64,000 nt of DNA from DASSBG01 sp035699085 (GTDB lineage: Bacteria > Pseudomonadota > Gammaproteobacteria > Xanthomonadales > Rhodanobacteraceae): NCBI GenBank assembly GCA_035699085.1, contig DASSBG010000004.1, positions 100,636 through 164,635 on the forward strand, read 5' to 3'. Position 1 is the first letter of the stretch. Each line of letters begins with the position of its first letter. The notes beneath the pieces were generated by a model. That model worked only from the letters and a program-made list of their open reading frames with translations, had not been told where the DNA came from and made no database searches. This document shows positions 42,953 through 55,126 of the stretch, one piece after another. The position numbers and the translations under genes were made by a program.

Positions 42953-45900
42953 CTACGAGGCCGAGCCGGCCTGCGTAGTGTGTGAACGCGGTGTCGGGAC
43001 CGCTGGAGAATCCGTACTCCCCAAACCCGAGTCCGGCCCCCCCAGCAATCCCCGCAGGGTCGCACGTGCCACCTCGAAGGAAAACTGCCGGCGCACGCTT
43101 TCGGCGCCGTTGCGCGACAGCTGCTGCCACAGTGCCGGGTTGCCATACAGCCGTACCACCGCTTCGGCAAAGCCTTCGGCGTCGGCCGCCACCAGCACTT
43201 CGCGGCCGGGCTCGGCGTCGATGCCCTCGACCGCCATCGGCGTGGCGACCACCGGCAGGCCGTAACTCATGGCCATGTTGACCTTGCCCTTGACGCCTGC
43301 GCCGTAGCGCAGCGGCGCCACCGAAATGCGGCAGCCATCGAGCAGCGGCTCGATGTCCTCCACGAACCCGTGCACCTCGACCGCATCGCTGGCCAGCGCG
43401 CGGATTGACTCGGGCATCTTGCTGCCCACCAGGTGCAGGCGCAGCTCTGGAAGTGCACGGCGCACCCGCGGCATCACCTCCGCGCAAAACCACAGCATCG
43501 CGTCGATGTTGGGCGGGTGCTGGAAGCCGCCGACGAACAGCAGGTCGCGGCGTCGCTCGAAGGGCTGCCGGCTGCCGAACACGGGGTGCACGTTCGACAG
43601 CACCTCCACCCTGGCGCCGGGAGCATCCGCGGCCAGCAACGCCTTCTCCACCCGGCTGACCACCAGGGTGACGTCGCACTCGCGTATCAGCTTGAGCTCC
43701 TGCGCGCGCGTCGCCTCGGCCTGCCGGCGCAGCTCCGGCCGCGGGTCCAGCTCCGCGGCCCGGCGTTCGCGCAGGTAGTGCAGGTCGACCGTATCGAACA
43801 CCAGCCGTGCCCGCGGCGCGTGAGCCCGCACCAAGCCGACGTGGTGCGCCGCGACGTAGTGGCGCGAGATCATCACCAGGTCGAACTCGCGGCCGCGCGC
43901 GCGGTAGAAGGCGGGCATGTCGGCCACGAACGGGTGCTGCACGGTCTCGATACCCTCCGCCTGAAGCTGTGCCGTGTAGCCGTCGATGCTGGCCAGGTTG
44001 TCCGGCAGGAAGGTGACCTGGCAGCCCATGTCGCGCAGCAGGCGCATGATGTTGAGCAGACGCACCGAGCCGGAGTCCTGGTCCGGGGTGGGCGTGCTCG
44101 CATCGACGATCAGGACGCGCCAGCGCGCGCTGTGGGTCGCGGCCAGATGGGCGTCTGCAGCCTCGTCGACCGGCGCCGGCTGGCGGCGCAGAGCATCGCC
44201 CCACTTGGCCAGGAACTTCCGGTGGTTGACGACCTGGTAGCGCTTCATGCCGCTGGCGGTGTCGGTGCCGGCGCTGATGCCTTCGAAATGGGTGATGCGG
44301 GCGCGCGGCTCGTAGAGCACCTGACGGCCGGCGGCGCGCACGGCGAAGGCGAGGTCGGTGTCTTCGTAATAGCCGGGGGCGTAGCGCGAATCGAAACCTC
44401 CAAGCTGCTCGAACAGCACGCGCGGCAGCATGATGCAGGCGCCCGAGCAGTAGTCGACGGCCCGGCGGAACAGGTAGCGCGGGTCGTCCGGGTGTCCAAA
44501 GCGTCCGTAGTTCCAGCCGCTGCCGTCGCTGAAGACGATGCCTCCGGCTTCCTGCAGGCGGCCGTCGGCGTAGACCAGCCTGGCGCCGACCAGCCCGGCG
44601 TGGGGGCAGCGCGCGAAACAGTCGAGCAGCGCCTCCAGCCAGCCCGCGTGGACCAGCGTGTCGTTGTTGAGGAACACCAGGTAATCGCCGCGCGCGACGG
44701 CGGCGCCGGCATTGCAGGAGCCGACGAAGCCGATGTTGCCCTGGTTGCGCAGCGTGCGGATGCCGTCGATCTGCGCCAGCTGCTCCGCGGTAGCGTCCGT
44801 CGATGCGTCATCAACCAAGATGGTCTCAAACGCCAGCTTGCCCGCATGCCGGGCCAATGAGCGCAGGCAGGCGGTGGTGTAGGCAACCTTGTTGTGCACG
44901 GGGATCACGATGGACACCAGCGGCGTCGCGCTGGCTGGCACCGCGAAAGGCGCAAAGGCCTCGGCCGGCGCCGGTTGCGGTGTTGGCGCGATGGTCGGCT
45001 GGCGCTGTGCAAACTCGTCACGGATCCGCGCCAGCGTGCCCGCCAGGCCCCTCCGTCCGAGGCTGCCGCGCAGGCGTCCGCGCAAGCTTTTCAGCCGCGC
45101 CAGGCGAAACTTGACGCTGGCGCGGGCGCTGCGATAGCGCGTGGTCGCCGTGCGCAGAGGACGGGTCCAGCGCCACGACCGGCTGCGGAGAAGCTCATCG
45201 ATGCGGCCGCCAAGCTCGTCCCTTTGCGCCGTCAGCTCCTGGCCGCGGCTTGTCAGCTCCGCCACCTCCGCGTCAAGCGACTGCGCCCAGCGCGTTCGCT
45301 GCTGCATCTCGGCGTCGAGCGCGTCGTATTGCGCATTGCGCTCGACCAGCGCTGCACGGGCATCGCGCAGCTCACGTTCGGATGCCACTGCCCACTCCGT
45401 GCGCTTGCGCAACTCCGCGGCCTGTTGCTCGTACTCCGCCTCCCGCCGGGCGATGGAATCGCGCAACCCCAGCGCCGTCTGTTCGGCCGCTCGCGCCGCC
45501 AGCGCGTCAATGCTGGCGGTCGCGCAGCGGTAACGCACGCCCGGGGGCGGAGAAAGGGGCAGCAGCCCGCGGTAGGCTGCGGCCATGGGCTCCAGGCCCT
45601 CGACCTGGCGTGACCGCAGTTTGTCGCGTATCGCGTCCAGCGGGCCGCGGTTGCCGGCCAGCGCTGCAACCGCGGCGACCAGCGCATCAGGCCGGGGATC
45701 GACCAGCAGCCCGTCGACGCCATCGTCGATGCGCTCGGCAAAGGCGCCGAGGCGGGTGGCGATCACCGGCAGGCCGAGCGAGCGCATCTCGCTCAGTGCG
45801 TAACTGAAAGTTTCAGCGACCGTTGAAAGCAGCAACGCCGCGTCCGGCGCGAACGTGGCCAGCAGGCGCGGCAGGTCGTCGCGCCGGTAGTCCAGCACCA

Positions 45901-47338
45901 CGTTGACGCCCGCCTGGCCGAAAAAGCCCATGCCGGCCGCACCGGCGCCCAGCAGCACGATGTCCGCATGCCGGCGCAGGCCGGGCAGGGCGGCGCGCAG
46001 CAGGTCCTCGCCCTTGCCGCGGCGGATCCGGCCCGGTACCAGCAGCCGCAGCCGCGACCGCGCCGGTGGTGGCGGCAGCGGATCGTGTGGTGGCCACGGC
46101 GCCAGGCCGTGCGGCACGATGTTCCGTGGCAAGTCACGCAGCGCCGGTGCCAGCCGCAGCTCCGCGGCCATGGCACTGGCCGTCGGTGCAACCAGCGTCG
46201 CGTGCGATGCCAGCGCCGCCTGCACAAAGGCCTCGCGAAGGCTGCGCCAGAAGCCGGGGCTGCGCTCGGCAAATTCGAACTCATCACCGGCCTCGGCCAG
46301 TTCGGTCCCCAACTGCGCACTGTCGAACGCCAACTGCGGGTCGCCGAAGTCGCGATGCAGCAGCGGCCACAACGGGTAATGGTCGTGTACCACCAGCAAG
46401 GCCGGCAGGCCGCTGCGCAACGCGTCGAGACTGTGGCCGATCAACGACGACACCAGCACCGCGTCCACCGCAAAGTCGGCGATCACGCGATCCAGAACAA
46501 GCCGGTAATCGGCACTGCTGATTGCCGTGGACGTGATCGGCACCGCCGGCCTGAAGGTTCGCAGCGGCAACGGGTCGCCGGCAAGCTGCAGTTCGAAGGC
46601 TTCGCCGTGGCGGCGGCGCGCGAAACTGCCGAGCGCGCGCAGCACCAGGTGATGGTGGGCATGGTCCGCGGCGGCCAGGTCGTCGATCCAGCGGGCGGCG
46701 CCGCCGCCCCAGCCATGCACGATGTGCAGCAGTACCGGCTTGCCGTCGACGCCGGGATAGCCGCGCCCGCTGGCATGCCTCGTCGCCTGCGCCACCGCCC
46801 GCGCAAGCACCGGGCGCTCATCACCTTCGTAGGCAGCCTGCGCCTGCGGCGAAGCGACCAGCAGGTCCTCCAGTTGCAGCACGCGGCCCTGCCGCGCCAG
46901 CGCCGCGGCCAGCTCGCTGGCGTGCGCAGGCGGGCGCGTTCCTGCCCGCAGTGCCAGTACCGGTGCAGCCAGCCCGGCGGCATCGAGCGCCGCGCGCGAG
47001 CCGCGCAGGAAGCATTGGCGATCCAGCGTCGCGAGTTGCGTCGGCGATGTTGGCGCCGCAACACCGGGCAGCTGGCTGGCGTCCAACGGCTGGACTGCCA
47101 CCACCTGCGGCTGGTGCAAGGCGTGCAGCAGGCGCGCCAGCCAGAAAGGTGGAAGCAGGGCATTGGCAGCGACGGCGACAATGTCTGCGCCACTGCCTTC
47201 CGCGGCCAGCGTGGCGGCCGAGTGCGCCGGCGACAGGTCCAGCAGCCGCAGCGTGGCACCCGCAGGCAGATCGGCGCGCAGCGCCTCCAGCCAGGTGCTG
47301 TCGGCGCTGCCACATATGCAGACGATTGGATCGGGCAC
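42953..47338 (-). CDS. Large multi-domain glycosyltransferase (GT4 - coiled coil - GT2 - GT4)
   Basis: A 1461-residue protein with three apparent glycosyltransferase modules. Residues about 190-610 form a GT-B, GT4-like unit (LLHIVHGWGGGAARW, then LLVPGRIRRGKGEDLL and the E-x7-E type SYALSEMRSLGLPVIA). Residues about 640-760 are charged and helical (a likely coiled coil). Residues about 830-1060 are a GT2, GT-A unit (SIVIPVHNKVAYTTACL, ILVDDASTDAT, FLNNDTLV, YYEDTDLAF). Residues about 1090-1440 are a second GT4-like unit (VLIVDASTPTPDQDSGS, LLFVGGFQHPPNIDAM, KGKVNMAMSYGLPVVAT). Such proteins build O-antigen or surface polysaccharide chains. It starts with GTG at 47338 and has no transporter neighbours. 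The final 20 residues overlap a degenerate repeat. Confidence 0.85.
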   Translation of the reverse strand: MPDPIVCICGSADSTWLEALRADLPAGATLRLLDLSPAHSAATLAAEGSGADIVAVAANALLPPFWLARLLHALHQPQVVAVQPLDASQLPGVAAPTSPTQLATLDRQCFLRGSRAALDAAGLAAPVLALRAGTRPPAHASELAAALARQGRVLQLEDLLVASPQAQAAYEGDERPVLARAVAQATRHASGRGYPGVDGKPVLLHIVHGWGGGAARWIDDLAAADHAHHHLVLRALGSFARRRHGEAFELQLAGDPLPLRTFRPAVPITSTAISSADYRLVLDRVIADFAVDAVLVSSLIGHSLDALRSGLPALLVVHDHYPLWPLLHRDFGDPQLAFDSAQLGTELAEAGDEFEFAERSPGFWRSLREAFVQAALASHATLVAPTASAMAAELRLAPALRDLPRNIVPHGLAPWPPHDPLPPPPARSRLRLLVPGRIRRGKGEDLLRAALPGLRRHADIVLLGAGAAGMGFFGQAGVNVVLDYRRDDLPRLLATFAPDAALLLSTVAETFSYALSEMRSLGLPVIATRLGAFAERIDDGVDGLLVDPRPDALVAAVAALAGNRGPLDAIRDKLRSRQVEGLEPMAAAYRGLLPLSPPPGVRYRCATASIDALAARAAEQTALGLRDSIARREAEYEQQAAELRKRTEWAVASERELRDARAALVERNAQYDALDAEMQQRTRWAQSLDAEVAELTSRGQELTAQRDELGGRIDELLRSRSWRWTRPLRTATTRYRSARASVKFRLARLKSLRGRLRGSLGRRGLAGTLARIRDEFAQRQPTIAPTPQPAPAEAFAPFAVPASATPLVSIVIPVHNKVAYTTACLRSLARHAGKLAFETILVDDASTDATAEQLAQIDGIRTLRNQGNIGFVGSCNAGAAVARGDYLVFLNNDTLVHAGWLEALLDCFARCPHAGLVGARLVYADGRLQEAGGIVFSDGSGWNYGRFGHPDDPRYLFRRAVDYCSGACIMLPRVLFEQLGGFDSRYAPGYYEDTDLAFAVRAAGRQVLYEPRARITHFEGISAGTDTASGMKRYQVVNHRKFLAKWGDALRRQPAPVDEAADAHLAATHSARWRVLIVDASTPTPDQDSGSVRLLNIMRLLRDMGCQVTFLPDNLASIDGYTAQLQAEGIETVQHPFVADMPAFYRARGREFDLVMISRHYVAAHHVGLVRAHAPRARLVFDTVDLHYLRERRAAELDPRPELRRQAEATRAQELKLIRECDVTLVVSRVEKALLAADAPGARVEVLSNVHPVFGSRQPFERRRDLLFVGGFQHPPNIDAMLWFCAEVMPRVRRALPELRLHLVGSKMPESIRALASDAVEVHGFVEDIEPLLDGCRISVAPLRYGAGVKGKVNMAMSYGLPVVATPMAVEGIDAEPGREVLVAADAEGFAEAVVRLYGNPALWQQLSRNGAESVRRQFSFEVARATLRGLLGGPDSGLGSTDSPAVPTPRSHTTQAGSAS

Positions 47339-47493
47339 TGGCGGTCGGCGTTGTGGACGGGTCGCGCCGCGTTACCGCGACGTGACGGGCGATTATCGCC
47401 GATGCACGTCAGCGCGGCCAGCGTCGCGCCGCGCGTTGCCAGCTGCGCCGTTCGTCGTCAGCAGGTGGCACGGCGCGGCGAAGCGGCTTGCCC

Positions 47494-47521
47494 CGTTCCC
47501 GATTCTCCATTCTCCATTCCC
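47494..47521. repeat. Heptamer-type repeat in intergenic DNA
   Basis: A block reading CGTTCCCGATTCTCCATT then CTCCATTCCC, the reverse complement of GGGAATGGAGAATGG-type units. It is preceded by GCGAAGCGGCTTGCC, and a very similar lead (CGAAGCGGCTTTACC) precedes the copy at 52780-52797. It lies between the large glycosyltransferase and the gene at 47567. Confidence 0.6.
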
Positions 47522-47566
47522 GCGAAGCATTATCATGGCCGGCTCCCCGGCCACCTTGCGCGCACC

Positions 47567-47883
47567 ATGGACTTCCTCCTCTCGCAGTTGCACCTGCTGC
47601 TGCTCAAGCTGCACGAGTTCCAGGCCACGCCCTGGAAAATCATCGGTTTTGCCGGCGTGGCCCTGTTCGCCAGCCGCTGGTTCGTGCAGATGTACTACAC
47701 CCGCAAGCACAAGCGCGTGGTGATGCCGATGGCGTTCTGGTGGCTGTCGATCACCGGCAGCGCGGTGCTGGTGCTGTACTTCATCTTCGGCAAGAACGAT
47801 TCGGTCGGGCTGGTCTCAAACCTGTTCCCGGCGCTGGTCGCGCTGTACAACCTGACCGTGCACCGGCGCGCCGGCAAGCTGGC

Positions 47884-47899
<16 letters not shown>
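47567..47899 (+). CDS. Lipid A biosynthesis N-terminal domain protein (LAB_N type)
   Basis: A 110-residue membrane protein with three hydrophobic segments (around IIGFAGVALFASRWFVQ, FWWLSITGSAVLVLYFIF and LVSNLFPALVALYNL). The pattern WKIIGFAG...RWFVQMYYTRKHKRVVMP.AFWWLSI matches the small LAB_N domain that is fused to, or found near, lipid A disaccharide synthase and GT genes, whose exact role is not settled. ATG 47567 is the only start that covers the domain. The end overlaps the end of metH (minus strand) by 16 bases, so the genes are convergent. Confidence 0.82.
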
Positions 47900-51702
<3,803 letters not shown>

Positions 51703-51725
51703 CGTTGCTCGTCCGTGTGCGGATG

Positions 51726-52658
51726 TCAGCGGGTGGGTGCGCGCGCCAGCAGGCTGAGGATTTCAAAATGCGGTGGCCTGCGCTCGCGTGAGACACGCTG
51801 GCATTGCAGCACCTCGAGGCCTGCCTTTTGCGCCAGCTGGGTCAGCTCGCTGCGGCGGAAGCCGAGGTTGCGGTGGTCGAACGGCTCGACCACCGCACGG
51901 TGCGCGTGGCGTGCCAGGGTGACGGCCAGCAACCGGCCGCCCGGGCGCAGCATGCGGCGCGCCTCGCTCACTGCCTGCGCCGGCCGCTCGCTGTAGGTCA
52001 GCGCATGCATCATCAGCACCAGGTCGAAGCGCCGCTCGCCGAGCTCCAGCGCGTGCATGTCGCCTTGCACCACCTCGACGTTGGCGAACGACGCCAGCCG
52101 CACACGCGCCGCATTGACGACGCGCTCGCTGAAATCGACGCAGACGACGCTGCGCGCGTGCGGCGCCAGCAGTTCCCCCAGGATGCCGTCGCCGGAGGCG
52201 ATGTCGAGTACGTCGCCACTGTCGAGCAGCTGCAGCAGCGCGCGCGCCAGCGTTTCCCACGTGCGCCCTGGCGAGTAGTGCCGTTCCATGTCGCCGGCGA
52301 CGGTGTCGGCCCAGCCCTGTTCGCGGGCGCGACCGGCCAGCACCGAGGGCAGGCGGGCCAGGTCGTCGGCGAGCACGGCATCGTCGATGCCGGCCGCGAG
52401 CACCGCCAGCAGCGAGTCGACCTGGTCGTCGAGGTCGGCGCGCAGGCGGTAGTAAGCCGAGACGCCGGCGCGGCGGTCGTGCACCAGCCCTGCCTCCTTG
52501 AGTTTGGCCAGGTGGGTGGATACGCGTGGCTGCGCCAGCCGCAGTACCGCCGACAGCTCGGCGACGGTCAGCTCCTCGCGCTGCAGCAGGCCGAGCAGGC
52601 GCACCCGCGTCGGGTCCGACAGCAGGCGCAGCAGGGCGGATGTGGCAGCCAGGTCCAC
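51726..52658 (-). CDS. ArsR-family regulator fused to SAM-dependent methyltransferase domain
   Basis: A 310-residue protein. Residues about 1-90 form an ArsR winged helix (LRLLSDPTRVRLLGLLQREELTVAELS, then QPRVSTHLAKLKEAGLVHDRR). Residues about 130-300 form a class I methyltransferase (DVLDIASGDGILGELLAP is the SAM-binding motif I; DLVLMMHAL motif post-II). Such fusions are often found next to metH, metF or ahcY and are thought to sense S-adenosyl compounds and control the methionine cycle. Start: GTG 52658, with AGGA five bases upstream; the frame runs on to 52721 with no homology. It probably forms an operon with metH (gap 23 bases). An inverted repeat just before the start may be its operator. 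Confidence 0.85.
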   Translation of the reverse strand: MDLAATSALLRLLSDPTRVRLLGLLQREELTVAELSAVLRLAQPRVSTHLAKLKEAGLVHDRRAGVSAYYRLRADLDDQVDSLLAVLAAGIDDAVLADDLARLPSVLAGRAREQGWADTVAGDMERHYSPGRTWETLARALLQLLDSGDVLDIASGDGILGELLAPHARSVVCVDFSERVVNAARVRLASFANVEVVQGDMHALELGERRFDLVLMMHALTYSERPAQAVSEARRMLRPGGRLLAVTLARHAHRAVVEPFDHRNLGFRRSELTQLAQKAGLEVLQCQRVSRERRPPHFEILSLLARAPTR

Positions 52659-52660
52659 AA

Positions 52661-52688
52661 ATATCCTTCCATCTTGATAAACGGATAT
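52661..52688 (-). promoter_or_regulatory. Possible operator of ArsR-metH operon
   Basis: ATATCC at 52661-52666 and GGATAT at 52683-52688 form an inverted repeat with 16 bases between them, in the only AT-rich stretch near the start of the ArsR-type gene. TTATCAAGAT on the minus strand between the arms is a plausible part of a promoter. The assignment to autoregulation is inference from position. Confidence 0.4.
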
Positions 52689-52779
52689 TGCAAGGCTAGG
52701 GCGAGCGCGCGCAACCGTCAAGGCGCGGGGCGGGCGGCCACGGGTGAGCGGTGAATCCGGGTTGCCGAAGCGGCTTTAC

Positions 52780-52797
52780 CGACTCTCCATTCCCGAC
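52780..52797. repeat. Heptamer-type repeat remnant
   Basis: CGACTCTCCATTCCCGAC preceded by CGAAGCGGCTTTACC at 52765-52779, nearly the same lead and tail as at 47478-47521. It lies between the ispA end and the ArsR gene promoter. Confidence 0.5.
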
Positions 52798-52824
52798 CCC
52801 ATTGCCGCGACTGCGGCGAGCTGA

Positions 52825-53739
52825 TTACGACTCTCGCTGCACGATGCGGCCGGCGAGCCAGCGCAGTGGCCGGGCGCGTTCGCCCAGCGGCTCCAGCGCC
52901 TGCAGTGCCTGCTGGTAAAGCTGCTCGGCCTGGCGCTTGGCGCCGTCCATGCCGAGCAGCGCGGGGTAGGTCGATTTTTCCTGCGCGACATCCTTGCCTT
53001 GCGTCTTGCCGAGGGTGGCGACGTCGCCCTCGATATCGAGCACGTCGTCGCGTATCTGGAATGCCAGGCCAATGTCGGTGGCGAAGCGATCCAGCCGCTC
53101 GCGCAGTGCCGGATCGGGCGACGGGTCGGCGCAACAGGCCATCAGTACCGCCGCGCGAATCAGGCAACCGGTCTTGCGCCGATGCAACTCGCGCAGCGCG
53201 TCGAGCTCGAGCCGCCGGCCCTCGGCGGCAAGATCCATGGCCTGGCCGCCGGTCATGCCGAGCGAACCGGTGGCGTCGGCCAGCAGTTGCAGCATGGCCA
53301 GGCGGCTGTCGGGGCTGCCGCTGCGGCTGTGCGCCAGCAGGCCGAAAGCGAGCGTCTGCAGCGCGTCGCCGGCGAGGATGGCGGTGGCGACGCCGAAGGC
53401 CTTGTGCGTGGTCGGCCGGCCGCGGCGCAAGGCGTCGTCGTCCATCGCCGGCAAGTCATCGTGGATCAGCGAGAACCCGTGCACGAGTTCCAGCGCGCAG
53501 GCCGCATCGTCCAGTAGTGCGGGCTCGATGCCCAGCGCTTCGCCGGTCGCGTAGCAAAGCTGCGGCCGCATCCGCTTGGCCGTGCCCAGCACTGCATAGC
53601 GCATGGCGCGATGCAGGTCGGCCGGTGCCTCGCTCTCGGCCGGCAGGACGTCGTCAAGGCGCATCTCTATGCGCGCGCGCCAATCCTCGGACTGTTGCGA
53701 CGGCGCGCTGTCGCCAGCTGCAAAATCAAGCGTTTGCAT
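52825..53739 (-). CDS. ispA: Farnesyl diphosphate synthase (polyprenyl synthetase)
   Basis: A 304-residue short-chain trans-prenyl synthase. The first aspartate-rich motif DDLPAMDDD (about residues 93-101, the DDx4D form of bacterial FPP/GPP synthases) and the second, DDVLDIEGD, are both intact, as are HKAFG and KTGCLIRAA. It joins IPP and DMAPP into farnesyl diphosphate in the cytoplasm. I chose ATG 53739 because AGGA lies six bases upstream; an ATG at 53757 is possible. It faces away from the squalene synthase gene across a 242-base divergent region, so the FPP source and its main consumer may share control. Chain length (C15) is inferred from the motif and the neighbours. Confidence 0.88.
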   Translation of the reverse strand: MQTLDFAAGDSAPSQQSEDWRARIEMRLDDVLPAESEAPADLHRAMRYAVLGTAKRMRPQLCYATGEALGIEPALLDDAACALELVHGFSLIHDDLPAMDDDALRRGRPTTHKAFGVATAILAGDALQTLAFGLLAHSRSGSPDSRLAMLQLLADATGSLGMTGGQAMDLAAEGRRLELDALRELHRRKTGCLIRAAVLMACCADPSPDPALRERLDRFATDIGLAFQIRDDVLDIEGDVATLGKTQGKDVAQEKSTYPALLGMDGAKRQAEQLYQQALQALEPLGERARPLRWLAGRIVQRES

Positions 53740-53981
53740 CAGGATTCCTGATTCCATGTCGACACCCGGTGCGGTCGGTGGCACGGCGCGGCAGGGTAGC
53801 GACGGCCTGAGGTGCGCGGCTGTCCATACTCTGAATAATCACGCGTCCGCGGTTGCCATGGTGTGCGCGAATCGTTAAGTATAGGACTTCGGTGACCGGA
53901 GCTCCTTATGTTCTGTGCATGATGACGGTGTAAGTTCAATATTTTGACTGCGGCCTACGGAAGCAAAGGGAGCGCCTGCTG
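53740..53981. promoter_or_regulatory. Divergent promoter region of ispA and the mevalonate-hopanoid operon
   Basis: A 242-base gap between two divergent starts. The part from 53868 to 53950 is much richer in A and T than its surroundings (GTTAAGTATAGG, TAAGTTCAATATTTTGACT), as expected for promoters. I cannot define -35/-10 pairs with confidence. GGGAG at 53968-53972 is the ribosome site of the squalene synthase gene. Confidence 0.45.
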
Positions 53982-55118
53982 ATGAACAAGCTTGCCGGCA
54001 TGGAATGCGATGCAGAAACCTACCAGGTCGAGATCCTGACCGGGGTTTCGCGCACTTTCGCGCTGACCATTCCACACCTGCCGAAGCCGCTCAGCCGGGT
54101 TGTCACCAACGCTTACCTGTTGTGCCGAATCGCCGACACCATCGAGGACGAGTCGGCCTTGTCGGTCGAACAGAAGCAGGCATTCCACGCCCAACTTGTA
54201 CACGTGGTCGCCGGCACCGGCGATGCCGGTAAATTCGCCCGTGAGCTGACCCCGTTGCTGGTCGGCGACACCAGCGACAGCGAGCGCGACCTGATCGCGC
54301 ACACCGACCGCGTGATCCAGGTCACCCGGACCTTCAACGACAGGCAGCACGCCGCCTTGACGCGCTGCCTCACCGTGATGTGCGAGGGCATGCCGCGATA
54401 CGAGCGCAAGGCCAGCGTCAGCGGCCTGCCGGACATGCATTCGCTCGACCAGTACTGCTATTACGTCGCGGGCGTGGTCGGCGAGACACTCACCGAGCTG
54501 TTCTGCGACTACTCCAGCGACATCGCGCGGCACCGTGACGCCATGGCCGAACTGGGCGTGTCGTTCGGCCAGGGCCTGCAGATGACCAACATCCTCAAGG
54601 ACTTCTGGGAAGACCGCAAGCGCGGCGTTTGCTGGCTGCCACACGACCTGTTCGCGCGCGCCGGCATCGACCTGGGCGACTTGCGTGCCATGGGCAAGCG
54701 GCGAGGCTTCAGCGAGGTCTACGCCAACCTGATCGGCCTTGCCCACAGCCATCTGCGCAAGGCCTTCGAGTACACCTTGCTGATCCCCGAGAACGAGCCG
54801 GGCATCCGCCGCTTCTGCCTGATTGCGCTGGGCCTGGCGGTGCAGACGCTGCAGTCGATCAGTGCCTCGCCCGGCTTCACTTCGGGCAGCCAGGTCAAGG
54901 TGTCGCGGCGGGTGGTGCAGAACACGGTGATCGTGACGCGGCTTTTTGCCGCCTACGATCGCGCGCTGCGGCGCTGGTTCACGCGGCTGGCGCGCGGCCT
55001 GCCATTCGCGCCGATCGCGCCGGACTGGTCGCTGAGCAGCCTGCGGCCAGATGGCGATGCGGCGTCCGATGACGCGCAGCTCGCCGCGGCCTCGGGCTGG
55101 AAGACGCAGTCGATGTAG
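53982..55118 (+). CDS. sqs: Squalene synthase (squalene/phytoene synthase family, full-length type)
   Basis: A 378-residue head-to-head prenyl synthase. Both aspartate motifs are present: DTIED at residues 52-56 and DFWED at 207-211, with SRTFALTIPHLP before the first and FGQGLQMTNIL before the second. The length and the combination with a downstream squalene-hopene cyclase point to squalene from two FPP and not phytoene. This is the one-enzyme type, unlike the HpnC-HpnD-HpnE route used by many hopanoid-producing bacteria, and none of those three genes is in the window. It starts with ATG 53982 behind GGGAG and is the first gene of the presumed operon; the cyclase starts 8 bases after its stop. 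No C-terminal membrane anchor is obvious, unlike the eukaryotic enzymes. Confidence 0.85.
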   Translation: MNKLAGMECDAETYQVEILTGVSRTFALTIPHLPKPLSRVVTNAYLLCRIADTIEDESALSVEQKQAFHAQLVHVVAGTGDAGKFARELTPLLVGDTSDSERDLIAHTDRVIQVTRTFNDRQHAALTRCLTVMCEGMPRYERKASVSGLPDMHSLDQYCYYVAGVVGETLTELFCDYSSDIARHRDAMAELGVSFGQGLQMTNILKDFWEDRKRGVCWLPHDLFARAGIDLGDLRAMGKRRGFSEVYANLIGLAHSHLRKAFEYTLLIPENEPGIRRFCLIALGLAVQTLQSISASPGFTSGSQVKVSRRVVQNTVIVTRLFAAYDRALRRWFTRLARGLPFAPIAPDWSLSSLRPDGDAASDDAQLAAASGWKTQSM

Positions 55119-55126
55119 GCCGGCGC

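Noticed and set aside
45968..47566. A long plus-strand extension upstream of the LAB_N gene
   Set aside because: It is antisense to the large glycosyltransferase; only the last 110 codons, from ATG 47567, match a protein family.
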